Part shown: positions 50,272-60,809 of the stretch, piece by piece
Position numbering within the stretch: the first letter of the stretch is position 1
How the letters are laid out: every line of letters begins with the position of its first letter
Assembly (NCBI RefSeq): GCF_023156385.1
Contig: NZ_JAKZAK010000017.1
Coordinates: forward strand, 61,600 to 125,599
Length of the DNA: 64,000 bases
Direction of reading: 5' to 3'
Source of the DNA: Marinobacter xestospongiae
GTDB taxonomy: Bacteria; Pseudomonadota; Gammaproteobacteria; Pseudomonadales; Oleiphilaceae
Translations under genes and position numbers: made by a program
The notes under the pieces: generated by a model
The model's input: the letters and a program-made list of their open reading frames with translations, nothing else
Database searches by the model: none
What the model was told of the DNA's origin: nothing

Positions 50272-52146
50272 ATGAAAAGACACCAGTTGACATCGCCCAT
50301 TCTAGCCACCGTGCTAGCCACCGCCTTGGTAGCAGGTTGCAGCTCCATCAACCTGCGAACTCACAGCCCCAGTTCGGCCGCTGAGGCGGTCAGCCTGGCT
50401 GCCGAGGAAAGCGATCAACAACTTGCCCAGCAATACCTGCTGCGCAGCGCCCGCGCCTTCCAGCAGCAGGGCGATCACCGGTCGGCCCGGCGGATACTCC
50501 GCAGCGATGCGCTTGCCACGCCACTGCCAGCGCTGCAGCCGGAACTCGACCTGCTGTCCATGGTCAGCGCCGAAGCGCTTACAGACCAGGGCTGGGCCCG
50601 GCAGCTGGTGGTCAGTCGCGCCCGGGATGCGTTCAGCCAGTATGCCGATGACGAGGCCGTTCGCGCCGCGTCACTGCAGGCGTCGCTTTATCGCCAGCTC
50701 GACCGCCCCGCCGATGCCGCGCTAACGTTGATGGCGCTGGTCGACAGCGGGCTGGTCGATAACACCATCCCCTGGCATAACCGCATCTGGCGCGCCCTGA
50801 AACAGACTTCGGACCAGACCCTGGCCAACCTCAGCCAGCAGGCCAGCAACTACAACGCCCAGGGCTGGCTTGAGCTCGCCGCGCTGCTTCGCAGCGACGA
50901 CGGCGACATCAACCTGGACCGCCAGGGTCGCCGTATCCGGGACTGGCAATACAACTGGACCGGCCATCCGGCCGCTGCCAACCTGCCAGACGAACTTCGC
51001 CTGATCGCCTCGCTGGCACAACAGCGACCAGAACGAATCGCCCTCGCGCTGCCGCTGTCCGGTACCTACGCCAATGCCGGCCAGGCCATTCGGGACGGTT
51101 TTCTCTCAGCCTTCTATCTGGATGAGCACCGGGGTGACGCCGACAGTGATATTCGGGTGATCGACACTCACGATCTGGACGCAAAGGGCCTGCTGACAGC
51201 ACTGAAGGAGGCCGAGCCAGACCTGATTGTCGGCCCCCTGCGCAAGGAACTGCTCACCGAACTCAGCCGACTGGCGCCGTTCCCGGTGCCGGTCCTGGCG
51301 CTGAACTACCTGCCCGACAGCCTGCAGGCACCCGAGGACCTCTACCAGTTCGGACTCGCCGCCGAAGACGAGGCGCGTCAGATCGCCGACCGCCTGAAAC
51401 AGGATGGCCTTGGCCGTGCTTTGGTACTGGTGCCTCAGGGTGACTGGGGCAGCCGTTTTGAGCAGGCACTGCAACAGGCACTCAGTGAAGACGAAGGCGC
51501 GGTGCTGGACGTGGTGCATTACGCCGACAGCGACAACCTGCGCGAGCTGACCGCCAATCTGCTGGGCATCTCCGTGTCGCGTGAGCGGGCCATCGACGTT
51601 GAACGCACCATTGGTCGCAACATCGAGTTCGAACCGCGCCGCCGTCAGGACGCCGAAGCCATCGTCCTGGTCGCTCAACCGATGATCGCCCGCCAGTTCA
51701 AACCCATGTTTGCGTTCTACTACGCCGGCGACCTGCCGGTCTATGCGCCTTCGATTGTGTATGAAGGCAACCCCGATCCCTCCCGGGACCGCGACCTGAA
51801 CGCCATTCAGCTCACCGATCTGCCCTGGGTTCTGGCTCCGGACAACCCGTTCCGCAACGCCACGCAGGCGGCATTCAGCAACCTCGGCGGCCAGCTCGGT
51901 CGACTGTTCGCCATGGGAGCAGACAGTTACCAGTTGACCAACCGCCTGCCGCTGCTGAAACAGATGGCGGATGCCTCCCTGGCGGGCCAGACCGGACAGC
52001 TGTCCATGGATCGCCAGGGGCGGGTACACCGCCAGCAACTGTGGGCGCAGTTCCGGCAGGGACAACCGGTGCTGGCCACAGACGCCGGCGAAGACGAAGA
52101 ACATGAAGAGAACGAGGCGAAGCAGGACGCAGAGCCGATAAACTGA
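50272..52146 (+). CDS. lpoA: Outer-membrane lipoprotein LpoA, activator of PBP1A
   Basis: LpoA sits in the outer membrane and reaches through the periplasm to stimulate PBP1A. The 624-residue protein has a lipoprotein signal with lipobox LVAGC (Cys about residue 23), an N-terminal helical TPR-like half (LAQQYLLRSARAFQQQGDH) and a C-terminal periplasmic-binding-protein-like half (ALALPLSGTYANAGQAIRDGFLSAFY, seen as LPLSGTYANAGQAIRDGF). It is shorter than E. coli LpoA (678). The C terminus is acidic. The lipobox Cys would be modified by Lgt. Confidence 0.93.
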   Translation: MKRHQLTSPILATVLATALVAGCSSINLRTHSPSSAAEAVSLAAEESDQQLAQQYLLRSARAFQQQGDHRSARRILRSDALATPLPALQPELDLLSMVSAEALTDQGWARQLVVSRARDAFSQYADDEAVRAASLQASLYRQLDRPADAALTLMALVDSGLVDNTIPWHNRIWRALKQTSDQTLANLSQQASNYNAQGWLELAALLRSDDGDINLDRQGRRIRDWQYNWTGHPAAANLPDELRLIASLAQQRPERIALALPLSGTYANAGQAIRDGFLSAFYLDEHRGDADSDIRVIDTHDLDAKGLLTALKEAEPDLIVGPLRKELLTELSRLAPFPVPVLALNYLPDSLQAPEDLYQFGLAAEDEARQIADRLKQDGLGRALVLVPQGDWGSRFEQALQQALSEDEGAVLDVVHYADSDNLRELTANLLGISVSRERAIDVERTIGRNIEFEPRRRQDAEAIVLVAQPMIARQFKPMFAFYYAGDLPVYAPSIVYEGNPDPSRDRDLNAIQLTDLPWVLAPDNPFRNATQAAFSNLGGQLGRLFAMGADSYQLTNRLPLLKQMADASLAGQTGQLSMDRQGRVHRQQLWAQFRQGQPVLATDAGEDEEHEENEAKQDAEPIN

Positions 52147-52160
52147 CCGCCGGTGCTCCA

Positions 52161-52197
52161 CCCTGGCGTCGCAGAAAGCTCTGCGACTTCGCCAGGG
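52161..52197. other. Two-part hairpin between lpoA and yraN
   Basis: CCCTGGCG pairs with CGCCAGGG and, inside it, TCGCAGA pairs with TCTGCGA around loop AAGC. A 3-nt bulge (CTT) sits on the right side. No U tract follows, so it is more likely an attenuating or stabilising stem than a full terminator. Confidence 0.5.
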
Positions 52198-52232
52198 GGG
52201 GGACATCAGGCGCATAACCAGCCAGGGACGGC

Positions 52233-52601
52233 ATGAACGAGAAAAAACAGATCGGCGACCGGGCCGAACGGCTGGCGCTTCGCTACCTGAAACGTCAGGG
52301 CGTGCGCATCCAGGAGCGGAATGTCTATAACCGCGGCGGCGAGATCGACCTGATTGGCCGCGATCAGGGCACTCTGGTGTTCTTTGAAGTCCGCTACCGC
52401 GGCGAAACCAGCCTGGGCAATGCCGCCGAGTCGGTCGACCCAGGCAAGCAACGCAGGCTACTCCGTGCGGTGGAATTCTATCTTCACCGCAACCAGCTAT
52501 GGCAGGCCGATGTCCGTATCGATGTGATCGCCATCGAGCCGGATGGCCACAACCAATTTCGAATCGATTGGATCAGAAATGCAATTCAGGGCAGCACATG
52601 A
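52233..52601 (+). CDS. yraN: UPF0102 family protein YraN
   Basis: This 122-residue protein has the family motif set GDRAERLALRYLKRQG, NRGGEIDLIGRDQGTLVFFEVRYR and KQRRLLRAVEFYL. The E-I-D ... E-V-R core resembles the active site of restriction-endonuclease-like and Holliday-junction-resolvase folds, but the function is not established. The order lpoA-yraN-diaA is the same as in E. coli. Its stop overlaps the diaA start (ATGA). Confidence 0.93.
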   Translation: MNEKKQIGDRAERLALRYLKRQGVRIQERNVYNRGGEIDLIGRDQGTLVFFEVRYRGETSLGNAAESVDPGKQRRLLRAVEFYLHRNQLWQADVRIDVIAIEPDGHNQFRIDWIRNAIQGST

Positions 52602-53188
52602 GTGATGATTTCAGCCTAATCAACGGCTGGTTCGCCAGCCATATGGAACATACCGCACAGGCCGCCAGCGCTACCGGCGAGGGCATCAGCCAGTCGGCGG
52701 ATGCCGTGGTGCAGACGTTGCTCGCCGACGGCAAAGTCATTGCCTGCGCCAACGGCAATGCCAACATTCTGGCGCAGTACTTCTGCACCGCCCTGTTGAA
52801 CCGGTTTGATCAGGACCGGCCAGCGCTACCGGCGATCAACCTGGGAGCAGACGCCACAACCTATTCCGCCATCTGTCGGGATAACCGCTTCAATGACACG
52901 TTTTCCCGCCAGGTACGCGCCGTTGGTAAGCCCCACGACCTGCTGCTGGTCATCGTGGATGATGGTCACAAGGCCAATCTGATCCAGGCCATTCAGGCTG
53001 CCCATGACCGCGATATGCGGGTGGTTGTACTCAGCGCTAAGGAGAAAACCGACATCACCTCGCTGCTGCACCCGGAGGATCACGAGATCACCCTTCATAA
53101 CCTGGCACCGAGCGAAGCCTCACCATTGATGCTGGTCGTGATCAACGCCCTCTGCGCCCTGATTGACCATAAACTGTTTGGCGCCTGA
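52598..53188 (+). CDS. diaA: SIS-domain protein DiaA (DnaA initiator-associating)
   Basis: DiaA binds DnaA as a tetramer and promotes DnaA assembly at oriC. The 196-residue protein is co-linear with E. coli DiaA: CANGNANILAQYF for CGNG-type loop, NRFDQDRPALPAI, RQVRAVGKPHDLLLVI, RDMRVVVLSA and a C-terminal LIDHKLFGA. Sugar-phosphate-binding residues of the SIS fold are changed (SAANAQ to NANILAQ; the second Ser-rich loop to VDDGHK), so a phosphosugar isomerase role as in GmhA is unlikely. The start overlaps yraN. Confidence 0.87.
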   Translation: MSDDFSLINGWFASHMEHTAQAASATGEGISQSADAVVQTLLADGKVIACANGNANILAQYFCTALLNRFDQDRPALPAINLGADATTYSAICRDNRFNDTFSRQVRAVGKPHDLLLVIVDDGHKANLIQAIQAAHDRDMRVVVLSAKEKTDITSLLHPEDHEITLHNLAPSEASPLMLVVINALCALIDHKLFGA

Positions 53189-53203
53189 GCATCAGACAGA
53201 CAC

Positions 53204-53239
53204 AAAAAAGCCAGCGACTCCAAGAGCGCTGGCTTTTTT
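53204..53239. terminator. Strong bidirectional terminator between diaA and sspB
   Basis: AAAAAAGCCAGCG and CGCTGGCTTTTTT enclose a 10-nt loop. T tracts follow the stem on both strands, so it ends both diaA (plus) and sspB (minus). Confidence 0.9.
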
Positions 53240-53293
53240 GTCGGTGCAGTCAGGGCCGCAGCCCTGCCGCTAATATCGCAGGCACCGCTGGAT

Positions 53294-53731
53294 CTACTTC
53301 ACCACTTTCAGGGTGGGACGACCACTGGGCCGCTCGCCCTGCTGGGAACCAGACGATGACTTGGACGACGATTCCCGGGGACCGTCGGGATCAGGCGTGC
53401 CCGGCTCACTGCCGAACACCATGCCTTCACCGTTTTCCTTGGCGTAGATCGCCATCACCGCCTGCAACGGAATAAAGACCTGCATCGGCACTCCGCCAAA
53501 GCGGGCACTGAACTCCAGCGCGGCGTTCCCTACCACCAGGCCACGCACTGCGCCAGGACTGATATTCAGAACGATCTGGCCATTGGCCACATGCTCGGTA
53601 GGCACCTGAACGCCCTGGACACCCGCATCTACGACGATGTAAGGCGTACACTGGTTGTCCAGAATCCACTCATTGAACGCCCTTACCAGGTAAGGCCGGC
53701 TGGACATCATCTTTACCGTGCTCTCGGTCAC
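53294..53731 (-). CDS. sspB: ClpXP specificity-enhancing factor SspB
   Basis: SspB delivers ssrA-tagged proteins to ClpXP. The 145-residue protein has the fold core SSRPYLVRAFNEWILDN, PYIVVDA, GQIVLNISPGAVRGL, FSARFGGVPMQVFIPLQAVMAIYAKENG (seen as ARFGGVPMQV and IYAKENGEGM), a Ser-rich flexible linker, and a C-terminal RPTLKVVK that matches the ClpX-binding XB motif. It starts at GTG 53731 with a GGGGGG site. It follows sspA by 35 bp, the standard order. Confidence 0.96.
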   Translation of the reverse strand: MTESTVKMMSSRPYLVRAFNEWILDNQCTPYIVVDAGVQGVQVPTEHVANGQIVLNISPGAVRGLVVGNAALEFSARFGGVPMQVFIPLQAVMAIYAKENGEGMVFGSEPGTPDPDGPRESSSKSSSGSQQGERPSGRPTLKVVK

Positions 53732-53766
53732 GCGTTCCCCCCGTTATCCTGCCCGCAGGCGGACAA

Positions 53767-54396
53767 TCAGTTACGAATGTCTTCTTCCAGATCTGACAGG
53801 CTGGCCTTGAAGGCCTCACGGCTGAAGATCCGCTCCATGTACTTCTGGATCGGCTTCGCCTGCTTGTCATTCAGCTCAATGCCCAATGCCGGCAGACGCC
53901 ACAGAATCGGCGCGATGCAGCAATCAACAATGGTGAATTCTTCGGACAGGAAGAACGGCATCTCGTTGAACAGCGGCGCGGTAGACAGCAAGCTTTCACG
54001 CAGTTCCTTGCGGGCCGCATCCGCCGCCTTGCCGGTTGGCTGGGCCAGGATCTGATCCACCAGGCCACACCAGTCCTTCTGGATACGGTGAATCATCAGC
54101 CGGCTGTTGGCACGAGCAACCGGGTATACCGGGAGCAACGGCGGATGAGGAAAACGCTCATCCAGGTATTCCATCATGATGTTGGGCTCATAGAGCACCA
54201 GATCACGGTCTACCAGGGTCGGCAGGGCGTTGTAGGGATTGGTGTCGGACAGCTCCTCGGGAGGATTGTCCGGATCAACGTCCACGATATCGACAGTCAC
54301 GCCCTTTTCCGCCAAAACGATGCGAACCCGGTGGCTGTAATGACTGGCCGGATCGGAGAAAAACGTCATTGATGACCGCTTGGTCACAACGCCCAT
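53767..54396 (-). CDS. sspA: Stringent starvation protein A
   Basis: SspA is a GST-fold protein that binds RNA polymerase and reduces H-NS-type repression during starvation. The 209-residue protein has an N-terminal thioredoxin-like half ([52 protein letters not shown] in parts) with no catalytic Cys or Ser of active GSTs, and a helical C-terminal half. GAGGT precedes the ATG. It forms an operon with sspB. A hairpin from the pet operon lies just upstream. Confidence 0.95.
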   Translation of the reverse strand: MGVVTKRSSMTFFSDPASHYSHRVRIVLAEKGVTVDIVDVDPDNPPEELSDTNPYNALPTLVDRDLVLYEPNIMMEYLDERFPHPPLLPVYPVARANSRLMIHRIQKDWCGLVDQILAQPTGKAADAARKELRESLLSTAPLFNEMPFFLSEEFTIVDCCIAPILWRLPALGIELNDKQAKPIQKYMERIFSREAFKASLSDLEEDIRN

Positions 54397-54446
54397 AGAG
54401 CTACCTCACGTATATAAAAACGGATTGGATCCAGAAACGCAGAAAT

Positions 54447-54471
54447 CCAGCGGGCCTTCCCGGCCCGCTGG
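54447..54471 (-). terminator. GC-rich hairpin after petC
   Basis: CCAGCGGGCC and GGCCCGCTGG are perfect 10-bp arms around TTCCC, 33 bp after the petC stop. On the minus strand the stem is followed by ATTTCTGCGTTTC, a moderate U-rich run. It separates petABC from sspAB, both on this strand. Confidence 0.7.
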
Positions 54472-54503
54472 AAATTTCAGGTGGTCGAATTATACCCGAT
54501 TTC

Positions 54504-55259
54504 TCAGTGCACGTCTTTCCAGTACTCGCGGTTGAGCAACCAGGCGACCAGGGTAAAGATGACAATGAAGATCAGCGCAAACATACCCAGACGCTCACGC
54601 TCAACCATGACCGGGTCTCCCATGTAAGACAGGAAGTTGGTCAGGTCGTACATGGCGCGGTCGAACTCCGCTGACGTCATGCTGCCTTCCAGGGCCCATT
54701 CGGTGCACACATCAGCATTGCGAATGTTACCACTGAGCGGATCAACGCTGCTCTTGTGACCGATGGCCGGCTTGACGGCGCACAGCCCTTGCAGATCCAC
54801 CAGGACATGGGGCATACCAACGTTGTCAAAGACCACGTTGTTGACGCCCAGGGGACGGCTCTCATCCTTGTAGAAGCCGCGCAGGTAGGAGTAGATCCAG
54901 TCTTCTCCACGCAGGCGGGATTCCAGCGTCAGGTCAGGCGGCGGGTTACCAAACCAGCTACCGGCCATGTCCTTGTTCATGGAGATTTTCATCAGCTCAC
55001 CAACCTTGGCGCCGTTGAAAATCAGGTTTTCCTCGTAGAGCTCAACCGGTACGCCGATATCATCCGCCACCCGCTTGTAGCGGGCGTACTCCAGGGAGTG
55101 ACACCCCATGCAGTAGTTGGCGAACGTTGCGGCACCACGTTGCAGCGACTCCTTGTTGGTATGATCCGGCTCCATGCTGTCCAGCGGAACCGCCACACCG
55201 GCTGCCAACCCCAGGGTCGGCAGGAGAATCATGAAAAGACCAACAATCAGCTTTCTCAT
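54504..55259 (-). CDS. petC: Cytochrome c1 of the bc1 complex
   Basis: Cytochrome c1 accepts electrons from the Rieske protein and passes them to soluble cytochrome c. The 251-residue protein has a Sec signal (about 1-20), the haem motif CMGCH (C50, C53, H54), the Met-ligand region FDNVGMPHVL, and a C-terminal membrane anchor (MFALIFIVIFTLVAWLL). The ATG overlaps the petB stop (TAATG). The last gene of the operon. Confidence 0.98.
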   Translation of the reverse strand: MRKLIVGLFMILLPTLGLAAGVAVPLDSMEPDHTNKESLQRGAATFANYCMGCHSLEYARYKRVADDIGVPVELYEENLIFNGAKVGELMKISMNKDMAGSWFGNPPPDLTLESRLRGEDWIYSYLRGFYKDESRPLGVNNVVFDNVGMPHVLVDLQGLCAVKPAIGHKSSVDPLSGNIRNADVCTEWALEGSMTSAEFDRAMYDLTNFLSYMGDPVMVERERLGMFALIFIVIFTLVAWLLNREYWKDVH

Positions 55260-56491
55260 TATCCTGACACCCTCTCTGGAACTGGCTTGGTTTTTTCCAT
55301 ACGCGTATAGAACGGCATGAGAATAAAGTAGAGGAAGTACAGCGTGGTCAGGATCTGCGCCGCCTTGGTACGTCCTTCCGTCGCCGGCACAATGCCCAGG
55401 TAGCCCAGGATCACGAAGCTGACTACGAAGACCAGCAGCGCAATCTTGCTCAGCAGGCCTTTGTAACGGATGGAACGGACCGGGCTGCGATCCAGCCAGG
55501 GCAGCACGAACAGGATGGCAATTGCCGCACCCATTACCACAACACCCCAGAACTTGGCAGACAGACCAAACAGGTCAACGGTCACCGCACGCAGCATGGC
55601 GTAGAACGGCGTGAAGTACCACACCGGCGCAATATGTTCCGGTGTCTTCAGACTGTTGGCCGGCTCAAAGTTCGGCTTCTCAAGGAACAGACCGCCCATT
55701 TCCGGGAAGAAGAACACCACCGCACAGAAGATGAACAGGAAGACACCTACGCCCAACAGGTCGTGAACGGTGTAGTAAGGGTGGAACGGAATGCCGTCTT
55801 TCGGAATGCCATTCTCATCCTTCACCTTCTTGATATCCACGCCTTCCGGGTTGTTGGAGCCAACCTCATGCAGCGCCAGCAGGTGGAGCACCACCAGACC
55901 CAACAGAACGATAGGCAGAGCCACTACGTGCAGGGCGAAGAAGCGGTTAAGGGTAATGCCGGAAATCAGGTAGTCACCACGAATCCACAGTGACAGATCT
56001 TCACCAATCACCGGGATGGCACCGAACAGGTTTACGATAACCTGGGCACCCCAGTAGGACATCTGCCCCCAAGGCAGCAGGTAACCCATGAAGGCTTCTG
56101 CCATCAGCACCAGGTAGATCAGCATCCCGAAGATCCAGATCAGCTCACGAGGCTTCTGGTAGGAGCCGTACATGATGCCGCGGAACATGTGCAGGTAAAC
56201 CACGACGAAGAAGGCCGAGGCACCGGTGGAGTGCAGGTAGCGCAGCAGCCAGCCCCACTCAACGTCACGCATGATGTACTCAACGGAGGCAAAGGCGCCT
56301 TCGGCGGAGGGGTTATAGCTCATGGTGAGCCAAATACCCGTCACCAGCTGATTCACAAGCACCAGCATGGCGAGAGAGCCGAAGAAATACCACATGTTGA
56401 AGTTCTTCGGCGCGTAATACTTGCTCATGTGCTTCTCGTAGGCTTCTACGATTGGCAGGCGAGCATCGATCCACTGAATGAGTTTTTGCAT
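55259..56491 (-). CDS. petB: Cytochrome b of the bc1 complex
   Basis: Cytochrome b holds both b haems and the quinone sites of complex III. The 410-residue protein has eight helices, haem-ligand His pairs in LLRYLHSTGASAFFVVVYLHMF and ALHVVALPIVLLGLVVLHLL (seen as RYLHSTGA, YLHMFRG, ALHVVALP, VLHLLALH), and the Qo motif PVWY in place of the more usual PEWY; gammaproteobacteria commonly have PVWY. The ATG at 56491 has GGAG eight bases upstream and overlaps the petA stop. Confidence 0.98.
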   Translation of the reverse strand: MQKLIQWIDARLPIVEAYEKHMSKYYAPKNFNMWYFFGSLAMLVLVNQLVTGIWLTMSYNPSAEGAFASVEYIMRDVEWGWLLRYLHSTGASAFFVVVYLHMFRGIMYGSYQKPRELIWIFGMLIYLVLMAEAFMGYLLPWGQMSYWGAQVIVNLFGAIPVIGEDLSLWIRGDYLISGITLNRFFALHVVALPIVLLGLVVLHLLALHEVGSNNPEGVDIKKVKDENGIPKDGIPFHPYYTVHDLLGVGVFLFIFCAVVFFFPEMGGLFLEKPNFEPANSLKTPEHIAPVWYFTPFYAMLRAVTVDLFGLSAKFWGVVVMGAAIAILFVLPWLDRSPVRSIRYKGLLSKIALLVFVVSFVILGYLGIVPATEGRTKAAQILTTLYFLYFILMPFYTRMEKTKPVPERVSG

Positions 56492-57087
56492 CACGCGGTC
56501 TCCGGATCAAGTCCAACGGTCACCGTCGCATCGTTGTCATAACGATAAGGCGGTACCTCGAGGTTCGATGGAGCCGGCTGGCTCTTGTACACACGACCGG
56601 AGAGATCGTAGCGGGAACCGTGACAGGGGCAGAACATACCGCCAAGCCACTCATCCCCCAGATCCGCTGGCGCAACTTCCGGGCGATAGGACGGTACGCA
56701 GCCAAGGTGGGTACAGATACCAACCAGCACCACCAGATCCGGGCGCAAGGAGCGGGTATCTCCACTGATGTACGCAGGCTGCTGGGAAGCCTCGGCTGAA
56801 TCGGGGTCCTTCACTCTCTCGTTCATGACCTCGAGGTTATCGATCATTTCCTGTGTACGACGAATCAGCCATACCGGCTTACCTCGCCATTCCACAGTGA
56901 TCTGCTGACCGGGTTCCAGCTTGTCGATGTTTACGGTAACCGGAGCACCGGCTGCTTCGGCTTTGGCACTGGGATTCCAGGATGCTACAAACGGAACAGC
57001 AGCAAAGCCGGCCCCCACGGCACCCACCGCCGACGTCGCACCGATCAGGAATCGGCGCCGGCCTTGGCTCACGTCGCCATTACTCAT
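56491..57087 (-). CDS. petA: Rieske iron-sulfur subunit of the bc1 complex
   Basis: The Rieske protein takes the first electron from quinol at the Qo site. The 198-residue protein starts with a twin-arginine signal-anchor (GRRRFLIGATSAVGAVGAGF) and has both cluster boxes: CTHLGC (C125, H127, C130) and CPCHGS (C153, C155, H156). The head of petA-petB-petC, all overlapping, so subunits are made together. Its leader lies in a 190-bp gap after the rpsI terminator. Confidence 0.98.
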   Translation of the reverse strand: MSNGDVSQGRRRFLIGATSAVGAVGAGFAAVPFVASWNPSAKAEAAGAPVTVNIDKLEPGQQITVEWRGKPVWLIRRTQEMIDNLEVMNERVKDPDSAEASQQPAYISGDTRSLRPDLVVLVGICTHLGCVPSYRPEVAPADLGDEWLGGMFCPCHGSRYDLSGRVYKSQPAPSNLEVPPYRYDNDATVTVGLDPETA

Positions 57088-57280
57088 TATGGTTTTCTCC
57101 CATCAGGCGAGGCGCAACCCGTCCACAGGAGACAGATACGCTTCGAAAAGGACTTCAAGACCCAAAAATATAAGCGCACAAATGGTAATGAAATTAACCA
57201 GGCCTTACAAGTCGGAAAGGCAGCTAAGACAAGGCCTGGCGCGGCTCCCAGCGCTTTTCACGTTTCCTTGATCTAAAACA

Positions 57281-57309
57281 AAAAACCCGGCGAAAGCGCC
57301 GGGTTTTTT
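57281..57309. terminator. Terminator after rpsI
   Basis: CCCGGCG-AAAG-CGCCGGG is a 7-bp GC stem flanked by AAAAA and TTTTTT, so it works on both strands. It lies 23 bp after the rpsI stop and isolates petA. Confidence 0.9.
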
Positions 57310-57331
57310 GTAGTAGAGGTCTGCCAGCGAA

Positions 57332-57724
57332 TTAACGCTTGGAGAATTGCGGACGCTTACGCGCCTTACGCAGACCAACTTTCTTACGCTCGACCGCACG
57401 AGCATCACGGGTAACATAACCCGCGCTGCGCAGCGCCGGACGCAGAGTCTCATCGTAATCCATCAGGGCACGAGTCAGACCGTGACGGATCGCGCCGGCC
57501 TGACCGCTGATGCCACCACCTTTAACAGTGATGTTGATATCGAAACGATCAGTGGACTCGGCAACAACCAGCGGCTGACGAACGATCATCCGCAGGGTCT
57601 CGCGGCCGAAAAACTCTTCGATAGAGCGACCATTGATGGAAATGTTACCGCTTCCCGGCTTGATGAAAACCCGAGCCGTAGATGTCTTGCGGCGACCAGT
57701 ACCGTAATTTTGTGCTACAGACAT
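57332..57724 (-). CDS. rpsI: 30S ribosomal protein S9
   Basis: S9 reaches into the P site with its C-terminal tail. The 130-residue protein matches E. coli length and has [37 protein letters not shown] and the tail [15 protein letters not shown], whose final Lys-Arg contacts tRNA. GGAAGGCGG precedes the ATG. It follows rplM by 12 bp. Confidence 0.99.
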   Translation of the reverse strand: MSVAQNYGTGRRKTSTARVFIKPGSGNISINGRSIEEFFGRETLRMIVRQPLVVAESTDRFDINITVKGGGISGQAGAIRHGLTRALMDYDETLRPALRSAGYVTRDARAVERKKVGLRKARKRPQFSKR

Positions 57725-57736
57725 ATCCGCCTTCCG

Positions 57737-58165
57737 TTAAATGTCGAGTTCTTTGGGCTGCTGGGCTGCGTGAGGATGCTCAGCGCCGGCATAGATTTTC
57801 AGCTTCTGGAACATGGCGCGACCCAGAGGGCCTTTCGGCAGCATGCCCTTAACGGAATGCTGAATTACCTGCTCAGGCGCCTTGTCGACCAGCTTTTCGA
57901 AGTTGATGGACTTGATCCCACCCGGGAAGCCGGTATGACTGTAGTACATCTTGGCAGATGATTTCTTGCCGGATACCCGCACTTGGCCGGCATTGATCAC
58001 GATGATGTAATCGCCAGTGTCGACGTGGGGGGTATACTCAGCCTTATGCTTGCCCCGCAGACGACGGGCGATTTCGGTTGACAGACGACCCAGCGTCTTG
58101 CCGGCTGCGTCTACAACGTACCAGTCACGCTTTACTGTTTCTGGTTTCGCACTCAGAGTCTTCAT
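57737..58165 (-). CDS. rplM: 50S ribosomal protein L13
   Basis: L13 is an early-binding protein of the large subunit and, in E. coli, represses its own operon. The 142-residue length equals E. coli L13. It has [22 protein letters not shown] (seen as [14 protein letters not shown]), [40 protein letters not shown] and [17 protein letters not shown] [11 protein letters not shown]. The ATG at 58165 begins [12 protein letters not shown] 17-bp-spaced promoter lies upstream with a folded leader of about 150 nt. Confidence 0.99.
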   Translation of the reverse strand: MKTLSAKPETVKRDWYVVDAAGKTLGRLSTEIARRLRGKHKAEYTPHVDTGDYIIVINAGQVRVSGKKSSAKMYYSHTGFPGGIKSINFEKLVDKAPEQVIQHSVKGMLPKGPLGRAMFQKLKIYAGAEHPHAAQQPKELDI

Positions 58166-58202
58166 TGATTCCGCCTTGAACGCTATAAAATAAACGTTAA
58201 AA

Positions 58203-58265
58203 GCCAACCTTACATCCCGGGAAACAAGGGATCAGGATGACTTTTGACCTATATGTTTGGTTGGC
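58203..58265 (-). promoter_or_regulatory. Structured leader of rplM-rpsI, possible L13 autoregulation site
   Basis: On the minus strand GCCAACC (58265-58259) pairs with GGTTGGC (58209-58203), which is followed by TTTT. Inside, ATCCC and GGGAT (near 58230 and 58215) form a second stem. The structure lies between the promoter and the rplM ribosome site, where autogenous repression would act. Confidence 0.45.
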
Positions 58266-58320
58266 AGAGACACCATTCGGGGCTGAGATGACGTCATCGC
58301 CTTGAAAAGCCAGGGCGCGA

Positions 58321-58349
58321 AGTATACCCAAACCCGCAACTAAAGCCAA
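58321..58349 (-). promoter_or_regulatory. Promoter of rplM-rpsI
   Basis: On the minus strand -35 TTGGCT (58349-58344) and -10 TATACT (58326-58321) are 17 bp apart, with transcription starting near 58314. The early transcribed region contains the perfect palindrome GATGACGTCATC (58287-58298). Confidence 0.7.
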
Positions 58350-58380
58350 CCCTGAGATCGTCCCCCTCGGTTATCCCTGA

Positions 58381-59145
58381 TCACCATCCGTACAGTTTAG
58401 CGGTGTTGGTCCAGATCTGCCCGGCCAACTCGGCTTCGGACTCTGGTCGCAAAGCCGCCAGCGCTGACAAAATCGATGGCAGTTGCTCCGGAGAGTTGTT
58501 CCCCGGTCGGACACCGGCCGGCGGCATGTCCGGAGCGTCGGTTTCCAACACCAGGGATTCAACCGGCACCCGGGCCAAAGCGTCCCGGGTCTTTCGCGCC
58601 CGGTCGTAGGTGATCACGCCGCCAACCCCCAGATAACAGCCCAACGCCACCAGGCGGCTGGCCTGCTGATAGCTGCCGGCAAAGCCGTGCACCAGTACAG
58701 GCACATCCACCCGCTTGCGCGCCAGCACTGCGGCCACTTCGTCATGGCTACGGACCGAGTGGACCACCAGTGGTAAAGCAAGGTTCTGGGCCAAATCCAC
58801 CTGCTGCTCGAACCAGGGCAACTGTTCGGCAAGCACCCCTTTCAGCCGGTCCAGACCGCACTCCCCCAGGGCCACTGGCGCTGGCGACCAGGTTCGCAGC
58901 GCCAGCTCAAGCTCCGCCAACGCCTCCGGACCATGCTCTGCGATAAACCAGGGATGAATGCCGAGGCAGTAATCGATGCCCTCGACCTGAGCCGCCAGTT
59001 CCCTTCCCCGTGACCAATCCGGCTGGCGCACCCCGGGGATGACCAGCCTCTTCACCCCACCGGCAGAGGCCCTGGCCAGAACGCCGTCCCGATCGTCGTC
59101 GAAATGGGGAAAGTCGAAGTGACAATGGGCGTCAACCAGCTGCAT
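58381..59145 (-). CDS. TatD-family metal-dependent hydrolase (YjjV-like)
   Basis: TatD proteins are TIM-barrel metal enzymes with DNase or other hydrolase activity. The 254-residue protein has the metal motifs DAHCHFD at the N terminus, GIHPW, the bridging Glu in ALGECGLD, VVHSVRS, VHGFAGS and the Asp in LETDAPDMPP. The closest match by motif is YjjV rather than TatD itself. It starts 12 bp after prfC on the same strand and probably shares its transcript. Confidence 0.93.
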   Translation of the reverse strand: MQLVDAHCHFDFPHFDDDRDGVLARASAGGVKRLVIPGVRQPDWSRGRELAAQVEGIDYCLGIHPWFIAEHGPEALAELELALRTWSPAPVALGECGLDRLKGVLAEQLPWFEQQVDLAQNLALPLVVHSVRSHDEVAAVLARKRVDVPVLVHGFAGSYQQASRLVALGCYLGVGGVITYDRARKTRDALARVPVESLVLETDAPDMPPAGVRPGNNSPEQLPSILSALAALRPESEAELAGQIWTNTAKLYGW

Positions 59146-59157
59146 CGGCGGCTCCGC

Positions 59158-60738
<1,581 letters not shown>

Positions 60739-60809
60739 AAATAGAATAACCTGGATCGGATAAGTGAGAGGGTTTGCCGCACCCCTGAAGGGGCTGAAAA
60801 AGTGGAGCT

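Noticed and set aside
52598..53188. Annotation as phosphoheptose isomerase GmhA
   Set aside because: The sugar-phosphate-binding loop residues are replaced and the neighbours lpoA-yraN point to DiaA.
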